The notes under the pieces: model-generated | Seen by the model: only the letters and a program-made list of their open reading frames with translations | Told to the model about the DNA's origin: nothing | Database searches by the model: none | In this document: positions 22,445 to 28,579 of the stretch, one piece after another | Position numbering within the stretch: the stretch's first letter is position 1 | Layout: each line of letters begins with the position of its first letter | Assembly: GCA_937892275.1 (NCBI GenBank) | Contig: CALAVG010000029.1 | Span: 1-28,579, forward strand | Origin: an uncultured Methanomicrobiales archaeon | Lineage (GTDB): Archaea > Thermoplasmatota > Thermoplasmata > Methanomassiliicoccales > Methanomethylophilaceae | Direction of reading: 5' to 3' | DNA: 28,579 bases | Made by a program: the position numbers and the translations under genes

Positions 22445-24316
22445 TCAGGACCCGATCCTATATCTTTCCGGCGGGACCGATATCTCCGCCACGAAACTGT
22501 GACCCTTAGGTAGCCATTTGACTTCCATACCGTTACCCTTGCAGATCTGCGTTATCAGAACTGTGGGAAGAGGATCAAGATAGAACATCCCGGATTGGTT
22601 GTTTCCATATGAGAGCGGATGTACCCCATCGTCGGAAAGGATGATCTTCAATCCGCCATTCTCGATGCTGAACCTCACATCCACGGAGGTTATGCTCGCA
22701 CATCTGTTCGAGACCAGACGCTTGTACTCATAGAACATGCGCGTGGAGGATGCACTGGCGAATACCTTGATGTCCGGAAGCGACATTCTGACATCCAAAG
22801 GAACATCGTTGACTTCGTCGAATCCATCCTTGATCATCCTCTCGAGAGGGACCCATGAAGGATTTCCGAAGTCTATCGCTGAGATCGATTGCAGGAATCT
22901 TGAGATTTCTTCCAGCTTCTCCTTCGCTTTAGATAATCTGTCGTCTGTATTATCGATCGTCTTCAGGATCGCTACCACGGACATCATCTCGTTACCGATG
23001 AGACCCTGCATGAGTCTCAGCGTGGATTCTCCGCTGTTGATCTTACTCTTGAATTCCAGTATATTCGTCACATTCGTGAATATGACGGAATATCCGTCGA
23101 GACCTTCTTCATTAAACTTCGATATGGTGATGGACCATTTGGAATCCCCGACATTGAAGAACCTATTGTCCTCTATGTCCGTGTAGTTGGCAATGCGGAC
23201 CATGATGTAATTTACAATCTCCCCAGGATATTTGGACAGGTCCACCATGTTAGCCGAACCTTCGAGACCGAGAATCGTTGCGGCATTGTTGTTGCATATG
23301 GCGTTGTATCCCTCGCGCGTGACATACATCACCCCGAACGGGCTGCCGTCCAGGATCTTCCTGTATATGGCAAGCTCATTCTCGTACCTATTCTTGTTGA
23401 CCACCGACTGCTGAATCTTGAAGGCCTCCTGGAACAGCTGCTGGACGTTGTACTCGTCGGATGCATTGTACTCCCTCACCTTGTTGCCGACACCCACGGT
23501 ACCGATGATTTGACCGTCCATGTAGATAGGTGTCATCATCAGCGTCTTCATCTCCACATGTCCGCCGGGCATACCGTGCTTCATCGGATGATGTGAGGCC
23601 TCGTAATTGTCGATGAACACCGTCTTTCCCATACGCACCGGTGCCGCCCAGAGTCCGGCCTCATTCAGTTTGAAATCCATCTGCTTGTTCACAACGCGGC
23701 ATTCTTTCATCGCCGATTGGGACCAGGCAAGCATCGTCAGTTTGTTCTCGGGTATGTTCACGAAAGCCACATAACCTATCTTGCTCTTGGTCAGTTCCAT
23801 GGCCTTCTCGAGTGCGTAGTTTATAATGGCCTGAAATTCGCACTGGTCATATTTCGCCAGATCGACGAGAGCCGAATATCTCCTCGTATCCAGGATATGT
23901 TGCTCCTGGACACGGTGCCTCTCAACCGTGAAAGTGATGAGATTCACGAGCTCCTTGTAATAATCCGCCGGTTCCCTTCCGGCCGTGCTAAGGTAGTTGT
24001 CCACATGCTCGTTGATGGCAGAGGACATCAGTTCTGGGCTGCACTGGTCGGACATCAGGATTATCGGGAGATCGATGTTCAGACGGTTGATCTCCTTCAT
24101 GACCCTGTTGAAACTGAGGGTCTCGGTCTGCTCCACTATGATGACGTCTATGAGCTCCCCTGAATCGATGGCGCCCTTGATCTCCGCGACCTTGCCGACC
24201 ACGACCGACTTTATGCTGTCGTTGAAATGCTGAAGGAACTTCTGTGTAAGGTTGATGGTGATCTTAGCATCGCTTATGACCGCTGCATAATACATCTGAT
24301 TCAACTCCGCCATCAT
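22445..24316 (-). CDS. Pseudo-receiver / GAF / PAS sensor with degenerate histidine-kinase module
   Basis: This is a 623-residue soluble protein. Residues 1-115 look like a receiver fold, but at the phospho-acceptor place it reads DVIIVEQTE, with no Asp. Residues about 150-310 are a GAF_2-type domain with AGLWAAPVRMGKTVFIDNY and GTVGVGNKVREYNASD. Residues about 315-430 are PAS-like. The following dimerisation helices (LMQGLIGNEMMSVVAILKTI) lack the phospho-accepting His, and the ATPase region keeps only a weak LSDDGVH box. The layout recalls MsmS/RdmS-type sensors next to Methanosarcina methyltransferase genes, one of which is a haem redox sensor. It converges with the corrinoid operon, so control of that locus is a reasonable inference. 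Phosphotransfer looks unlikely. Confidence 0.75.
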   Translation of the reverse strand: MMAELNQMYYAAVISDAKITINLTQKFLQHFNDSIKSVVVGKVAEIKGAIDSGELIDVIIVEQTETLSFNRVMKEINRLNIDLPIILMSDQCSPELMSSAINEHVDNYLSTAGREPADYYKELVNLITFTVERHRVQEQHILDTRRYSALVDLAKYDQCEFQAIINYALEKAMELTKSKIGYVAFVNIPENKLTMLAWSQSAMKECRVVNKQMDFKLNEAGLWAAPVRMGKTVFIDNYEASHHPMKHGMPGGHVEMKTLMMTPIYMDGQIIGTVGVGNKVREYNASDEYNVQQLFQEAFKIQQSVVNKNRYENELAIYRKILDGSPFGVMYVTREGYNAICNNNAATILGLEGSANMVDLSKYPGEIVNYIMVRIANYTDIEDNRFFNVGDSKWSITISKFNEEGLDGYSVIFTNVTNILEFKSKINSGESTLRLMQGLIGNEMMSVVAILKTIDNTDDRLSKAKEKLEEISRFLQSISAIDFGNPSWVPLERMIKDGFDEVNDVPLDVRMSLPDIKVFASASSTRMFYEYKRLVSNRCASITSVDVRFSIENGGLKIILSDDGVHPLSYGNNQSGMFYLDPLPTVLITQICKGNGMEVKWLPKGHSFVAEISVPPERYRIGS

Positions 24317-24509
24317 AGTTCAAAAAGTTTTAAGAGCCAGTCGTCTGAGATTGGTCAACCTGAATAGCGTTATGCAGTTGAATATTTTAACATTTCAGTG
24401 TAACACTCAACGTTTTTAGATAGATTGAGTCAGAAGCGAAAATGAACGTGGATCCTATGCCGGCTCTGAGATAAGAAAGAGCTGAGGGCCTTTTCATTAT
24501 GTCCGGCAT
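24317..24509. other. Intergenic stretch upstream of the sensor gene
   Basis: No gene is seen. The minus strand reads TCTTAAAACTTTTTGAAC just before the sensor start, which could be its promoter. A hairpin GCTCT-gagataaga-AGAGC (24462-24481, approximate) followed by GGGCCTTTTC may terminate the decayed gene or the opposite strand. Confidence 0.35.
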
Positions 24510-25130
24510 TCATACCGGGGTGAAGTTTGATTTCTCCCTCTTGCATCTGGGACAGCGCCAGTCGTCGGGAAGTTCCGAGAACGGTGTTCCGGGAGGTATA
24601 CCCTGTGTAGGGTCACCCTTCTCCGGATCGTGGACGTAACCGCACACTCCGCAGATGTACTTTCCTGTGGCGGTACGGTACACTATCTCCCCGACAGGGA
24701 TGATCTCCTGCGGGTTGTCCAGGTCTACCACCCTGAGGTTCTCCAGATTCTCATACCACGGGGCGTGTGGGTGGGAGAGGTAGATCGTGACTTCCTAATG
24801 AACGCACGTACACGGTCCAGGGTCTCCCTGGATGCCTCCACGTTCTCGTAGAAGCAGGACAGCTTGTTCTCGTAAAGGGCCTCATCGGAGTATGTCACAT
24901 CCCCGTGGAGCATGTAGTGATGATCCGTATCCTCGACGATGACGATACTGTTACCCTTGGTATGTCCCTTCGCTTCGATGACCCTGATCTTATCCGTGAT
25001 CATCTGCGTCCTAGGGAATCCCTTGTACTCTCCGTCGCCGTAGGTCAGACGGATGATGTTGTCGCTCTTGAGCTCCAGCGCATCGGCGTCCTTCGGAGAG
25101 ATGTATATCTTCGCATTCGGGTGACGCTAC
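24510..25130 (-). pseudogene. Decayed metallo-beta-lactamase-rubredoxin fusion gene
   Basis: Reading on the minus strand, the remnant begins at RHPNAKIYISPKDADALE, continues through GHTKGNSIVIVEDTDHHYMLHGDVTY (metallo-beta-lactamase fold, second half) and VRAFIRK. It then shifts frame at about 24789-24796 to VTIYLSHPHAPWYENLENLR. It ends with a full rubredoxin domain with CGVCGYVHDPEKGD and CPRCK. The first half with the HxHxDH metal site is absent: the frame meets TAG and TGA just upstream (about 25105-25160). One lost base and a missing N-terminus make it a pseudogene. The intact form would be a flavin-free hydrolase or oxidoreductase with its own electron-transfer domain; its substrate is unknown. 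Confidence 0.8.
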
Positions 25131-25380
25131 CACAACCCTCGGAAAGGAATTCAACTGTTGAATCAATGCAATCTACGAGTTCGAGAAGAAGGGACTCGAC
25201 AAGATTAACGGCAGATCCAAGCTCTAGCTTATGCCCAACCCCGACCGCTGATGAACTGAGCCTCTATCTAATTCAGCAATGGAGATGAAAACACTGGGGA
25301 GATGTCTCTCTGCCTTCCCTCAGACTCTTTAGGCGAACGGAGGATTATTCACCCGCCCTTACCCAGATTCTTGACAATTA
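25131..25380. other. Gene debris around a rearrangement junction
   Basis: No intact gene is present. On the plus strand 25162-25227 reads INAIYEFEKKGLDKINGRS then KL and TAG. This looks like the C-terminus of a real protein that I cannot name, preceded by TGA. The minus-strand pseudogene breaks off at almost the same point, so a deletion or insertion joined two gene ends here. The rest (25228-25380) shows no coding or structural signal. Confidence 0.45.
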
Positions 25381-25390
25381 AGATTATATA
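25381..25390 (+). promoter_or_regulatory. Promoter of the 5S rRNA gene
   Basis: AGATTATATA, preceded by an A-rich BRE-like ACAATTA, lies 23-32 bases before the 5' end of the 5S gene, the normal archaeal distance. The 5S gene therefore appears to be transcribed on its own. Confidence 0.6.
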
Positions 25391-25412
25391 CATGTCCGAT
25401 ATCCCTTGTATC

Positions 25413-25537
25413 GGTATGACGGCCATAGCGGAGGAGTCACACCCGGTCCCATTCCGAACCCGGCAGTAAAGCCCTCCTGCGTACCAGTCTGTACTGTATT
25501 GCGCAAGCGTACGGGAACTCTGGTGCGCTGTCAACCA
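25413..25537 (+). rRNA. rrf: 5S ribosomal RNA
   Basis: The sequence has the universal 5S core: GGCCATAGCGGAGGAG, then CACACCCGGTCCCATTCCGAA, CCCGGCAGTAAAGCCCTCC, then the loop E/helix IV region TGCGCAAGCGTACGGGAAC (approximate reading) and TGGTGCGCTGTCAACC. The ends pair as GGT(A)TGAC with GTCAACC, which sets the boundaries to within a few bases. About 125 nucleotides is normal for archaea. No 16S or 23S gene lies next to it, so it is unlinked from the other rRNA genes, as is known in Thermoplasma and Methanomassiliicoccales. Confidence 0.93.
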
Positions 25538-25625
25538 CTTCTTCACATTCATCCGGTGGGCGGGAGTCTAGATTCATTCAACGATTGCGACCGACTGTCT
25601 TATTATAAAGAGAGTAAATGACCGA

Positions 25626-26399
25626 ATGATGATTCTGATAAAGCTTGGCGGAAGCGTCATAACGGACAAATCCGAATACAAGAAGTTCAACAGGGAGCAG
25701 ACGGCCAGACTCTGTGCGGAGATGGCCACATCCAGCAGGGGGCTAATAATGGTCCACGGGGCCGGATCCTACGGACACGTCCTTGCCAAGCAGTATCAGT
25801 TGCAGCAGGGTCTCCAGGATTTCAGACAGGTCCCTGCGGCCGCACAGGTGCAGCATGATGTCAGGGAACTGAGCCTACAGGTCACCGAGGAGATGATCAA
25901 GGTCGGTATCCCCGCGGTATCGGTCCCCCCGGGATCGTGCTTCGTGATGGACAATGGGAGATTGCTTGTCAACGATCCGGAGACCATCAAGGCATTGGCG
26001 CACATAGGTATCATGCCCGTTCTCTTCGGAGACGTGGTCGCGGACCGTTCCAAGGGATTCGGCATATGTTCCGGGGACCAGGCGATGGAGGCGCTGGCCA
26101 GGATATTCAGGCCCGACAAGGTGATCTTCGTATCGGATGTCGACGGACTGTACACAGCGGATCCCAAGAAGGATCCCGATGCGAAACTGATACCTGAGGT
26201 CAGCGGAGACATGCTTGACAAACTCGACAGCAAACTCACCGTTGCGGACGTCACAGGAGGCATCCGCGGAAAGGTGGAAGAGATGCTGAACATTTGCGGG
26301 AACGACGGGGAGTGCATCCTCGTGAACGGTACCGTCCCGGGCAGACTGCTGGCCCTTCTGAAGGGAGAGGACGTACCATGCACCAAGGTAAGACCGTGA
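25626..26399 (+). CDS. Isopentenyl phosphate kinase
   Basis: This 257-residue amino acid kinase-family enzyme phosphorylates isopentenyl phosphate to IPP in the archaeal mevalonate pathway. It has the N-terminal LIKLGGSVITDK, the catalytic His51 in HGAGSYGHVLAK (His50 in the Thermoplasma enzyme), the DVVADRSKGFGICSGDQ segment and the VSDVDGLYTADPKKDP nucleotide-site motif. Two consecutive ATGs (25626 and 25629) are possible starts. It is the first gene of ipk-fni-idsA, four bases ahead of fni, and sits behind the 5S rRNA gene with GAGAG as a weak ribosome site. Confidence 0.94.
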   Translation: MMILIKLGGSVITDKSEYKKFNREQTARLCAEMATSSRGLIMVHGAGSYGHVLAKQYQLQQGLQDFRQVPAAAQVQHDVRELSLQVTEEMIKVGIPAVSVPPGSCFVMDNGRLLVNDPETIKALAHIGIMPVLFGDVVADRSKGFGICSGDQAMEALARIFRPDKVIFVSDVDGLYTADPKKDPDAKLIPEVSGDMLDKLDSKLTVADVTGGIRGKVEEMLNICGNDGECILVNGTVPGRLLALLKGEDVPCTKVRP

Positions 26400-26403
26400 T
26401 AAC

Positions 26404-27456
26404 ATGGCGATAAAGGACAGGAAAGCTGATCACATCAGGATTTGCAAGAGCGAACGTGTCGCTCCGGGATACTGCTACTGGGATGACATCAGACTCATCC
26501 ACAACGCACTGCCCGAGCTGGATATCGACGACATCGACATGCACTGCGACCTGTTCGGCAAGAAGCTGGAGTTCCCGCTCATAGTCACTGCCATAACCGG
26601 AGGATTCCCAGGGGCCAAGAAGATCAACGGGAACATCGCAGAGGCGTGCGCAGAGCTCGGCATCGGAATGGGTGTCGGAAGCGAAAGGGCAGGCGTCATG
26701 GGAACATCGGAGGAGAGCTACTCCGTGATCAAGGACTACGATGTCCCTCTGGTCATCGGGAACATCGGTGCCGTACAATTGGTTTCTCAAAAGAGCGGTA
26801 AGATGTACGACGAGGACATGATAGAGAAAGCCATCGAACTCGTCGGCGCCGATATACTCGCAGTCCACCTGAACCCTCTGCAGGAGATGATCCAGCCCGA
26901 GGGCGACAGGAACTTCGCCGGATGCCGCGATGCGATCCGCGAACTGGCCAGGAAGGGCCCCGTAATGGTCAAGGAGACCGGTGCAGGGATATCCGGACAG
27001 GTCATCGAGAGACTTAAGGGCATTGGTATTCAGGGAATAGATATCGCCGGAATGGGCGGTACAAGCTTCTCAGCCGTGGAATTCTACCGCGCGCTCGAGA
27101 CTGAGGACAACCTAATGGCCAATCTCGGGGACACGTTCTTCGACTGGGGCATTCCGGCTCCCGTCTCACTGTCCCAATGCAAGGATTCCGGATTGCCCGT
27201 GATAGCATCCGGAGGAATACTGGACGGTATACACGTGGCGGCATCCATATCGATGGGTGCCACTGCCGCAGGTATCGCCAACGTTATCCTCAAAGAGGCC
27301 ACCGAATCCGCTGATGCGGTGAAAAAGAAACTCACAATCATAATGGAGGAGATCAGGACGGCTATGCTCCTGACCGGTTCCCAGAACCTCAAACAGCTTT
27401 CAAAGGCCCGCCACGTAGTGCTGGGCGAGACAAAGGAATGGATGGACCAGATATGA
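26404..27456 (+). CDS. fni: Type 2 isopentenyl-diphosphate isomerase (FMN-dependent)
   Basis: This 350-residue TIM-barrel flavoenzyme interconverts IPP and DMAPP. It begins with DRKADHIRICKSERV, and has TAITGGFPGAKKINGNIAEA, GVGSERAGV, VHLNPLQEMIQPEGDRNF (conserved Gln and Glu for metal and catalysis), GIDIAGMGGTSF and the flavin-phosphate loop ASGGILDGIH. Length is typical. It lies directly between ipk and idsA; its stop overlaps the idsA start in ATGA, so translation of the three is probably coupled. Confidence 0.96.
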   Translation: MAIKDRKADHIRICKSERVAPGYCYWDDIRLIHNALPELDIDDIDMHCDLFGKKLEFPLIVTAITGGFPGAKKINGNIAEACAELGIGMGVGSERAGVMGTSEESYSVIKDYDVPLVIGNIGAVQLVSQKSGKMYDEDMIEKAIELVGADILAVHLNPLQEMIQPEGDRNFAGCRDAIRELARKGPVMVKETGAGISGQVIERLKGIGIQGIDIAGMGGTSFSAVEFYRALETEDNLMANLGDTFFDWGIPAPVSLSQCKDSGLPVIASGGILDGIHVAASISMGATAAGIANVILKEATESADAVKKKLTIIMEEIRTAMLLTGSQNLKQLSKARHVVLGETKEWMDQI

Positions 27457-28439
27457 TCGATGCCAAAGAGTACCTGAAGAAGATGTCCGCAGAACTGGAC
27501 GGACCTATCAAGAGCTATATCGGTGACGAGGAGCCCAAAGTCCTCATGGACGCTGCTAAGCAGTACCCCTTCGCCGGAGGAAAGAGGATGCGCCCTGCCA
27601 TGGCCGTAGCATGCTGCAAAGCTGTCGGAGGAGATGGTTCCAAGGCCGTTCCCCTGGCGGTAGCCATTGAATACATCCACAACTTCACCCTAATCCACGA
27701 CGACATCATGGACGGGGACAATAAGCGCAGGGGAATGCCTACAATCCACGTCGGATACGGCGAACCCACGGCGATCCTAGCAGGAGATGCGTTGTTCGCC
27801 AAGGCGTACCAGATCATCGCCAACCTCGATGTTCCCGCTGAGAACATGAGGGACGTCCTCAAGTATGTGGCATAGGCAGTCTGGGATCTCGCCCGCGGTC
27901 AGCAGATGGACATCAACAACGAGGGACAGATCGTCACCGAGGATGTGTATCTGGAGACCATCAAACTGAAGACCAGCGTCCTTTTCGCCGCTGCAGCCGC
28001 AGGAGGAGCGATCGTCGGAGGGGCCAACCCCAGAGAGGTCAAGGCCATCAATGAGTATGCGATCGAGCTCGGTCTCGGATTCCAGATGTACGATGATTAC
28101 CTCGGTATCGCAGGCGATTCCTCAAAGACCGGAAAATCGGTCGGTAACGACATCCGTAAGGGTAAGTGCACTTGCATGGTGACCAACACCATCGCCAACC
28201 TGAAGGACCCCGAGCTCCTGAAGGAGTTCAAATCCATCCTCGGTAATATGAATGCCACCGACGAGCAGTGCGCCCGTGCCAAGAGCATCATGGAGAGTGT
28301 TGGAGCGATCGATTACAATCTGAACCTCGCCAAACAGAAGGTGGAGAACGCCATCGCTAAGATCCAGTTCCTGCCCGAGAGCGAGGAGAAGGAATTCATG
28401 ATCGCCCTTGCCAGATACGCAATAGACAGGGACGTCTGA
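27453..28439 (+). CDS. idsA: Polyprenyl (farnesyl/geranylgeranyl) diphosphate synthase with in-frame TAG at codon 141
   Basis: Read through one TAG (27873-27875), this is a complete 328-residue trans-prenyl transferase that lengthens DMAPP with IPP for archaeal lipids. The first half has FAGGKRMRPAM and the first Asp-rich motif DDIMD (residues 83-87). The second has GQQMD, the conserved LKTSVLF segment and the second Asp-rich motif DDYLG (214-218). The frame is unchanged across the TAG, and no other stop occurs before the terminal TGA. Stopping at TAG would give 140 residues lacking the second metal site. In a UAG-decoding methanogen, pyrrolysine at 141 would restore the enzyme; a nonsense mutation or sequencing error is the alternative. 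The ATG at 27453 overlaps the fni stop. Confidence 0.85.
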
Positions 28440-28579
28440 TCAGGTATCCGAGATACCCGTCTCGGTTATACGGTACAGTGCAGCCCTCCCTTCGGGGAGG
28501 CTCCTGTGCTTCATAATGACGGCAGCACGCCTACCTTCCGTCCTCTTATCCAAACGGATTATGGTTTTAGCGTTGTGAT
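28440..28579 (-). CDS. 3' end of an unidentified minus-strand gene
   Basis: An open frame of 46 codons runs in from the window edge and ends with TGA at 28442-28440, directly abutting the idsA stop. The visible end reads AKTIIRLDKRTEGRRAAVIM, then KHRSLPEGRAALYRITETGI. This looks like a genuine conserved C-terminus; KHRSLPEG-type ends occur in some RecA-like (KaiC/RAD55-type) ATPases, but I am not sure. The hairpin CCTCCC-TTCG-GGGAGG (28484-28499) lies inside this coding end. Confidence 0.5.
   Translation of the reverse strand, partial: HNAKTIIRLDKRTEGRRAAVIMKHRSLPEGRAALYRITETGISDT

Noticed and set aside
25131..25135. In-frame TAG upstream of the metallo-beta-lactamase remnant as a pyrrolysine codon
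   Set aside because: The sequence beyond the TAG does not continue the family (no HxHxDH motif) and reaches a TGA a few codons further, so this is truncation rather than readthrough.

Overview
The window reads as archaeal, most likely a host-associated or sediment member of Methanomassiliicoccales (Thermoplasmatota). The evidence is methanol methyltransferase genes (mtaC-mtaB), an archaeal nascent polypeptide-associated complex protein, an archaeal isoprenoid operon (isopentenyl phosphate kinase, type 2 IPP isomerase, prenyl synthase), TATA-type promoters, and a 5S rRNA gene standing alone with its own promoter. Of 29 complete protein genes, 27 end in TGA, one in TAA and one in TAG. Rare TAG use fits a lineage that reads UAG as pyrrolysine. 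This placement is inferred from gene content; no database search was possible.

Layout. 1-1914: a RelB-like antitoxin carrying an N-terminal zinc ribbon, a RelE-like toxin, and a zinc-ribbon, Q/P-rich membrane protein. 1970-2956: a peroxide-response operon, gpx-ohrR, with an OhrR-box-like operator at its promoter. 3043-4238: a TPR protein and a DUF2284 protein. 4297-7231: gatCAB, overlapping by a few bases. 7283-8810: a nitroreductase and a BASS/ACR3-type transporter. 8821-12623: a bacterial-type AspRS, an AlaX-type tRNA editing protein, NAC and HypC. 12624-14135: an intact IS1634-like transposase reading frame in which all three catalytic acids appear to be replaced.

14406-16593 is mtaC-mtaB. 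It is followed by a 637-bp non-coding stretch holding a terminator and a well-folded candidate small RNA with its own TATA box. 17231-22423 is a second methyltransfer locus: a corrinoid protein, a UROD-family methyltransferase, a Cys-rich zinc-ribbon protein, a hydantoinase-like ASKHA ATPase with an apparent winged-helix insertion, a DUF1638 protein and a small Cys protein. A divergent pseudo-receiver/GAF/PAS/degenerate-kinase sensor lies next to it. I read this as an incompletely described corrinoid methyltransferase system in which the ATPase may replace RamA/RACo as reductive activator.

24510-25625 holds a decayed metallo-beta-lactamase-rubredoxin gene, gene debris and the 5S rRNA gene. 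25626-28439 is the isoprenoid operon ipk-fni-idsA. The prenyl synthase frame is interrupted only by one in-frame TAG at codon 141, which would be pyrrolysine if decoded. The window ends in the 3' part of a convergent minus-strand gene.
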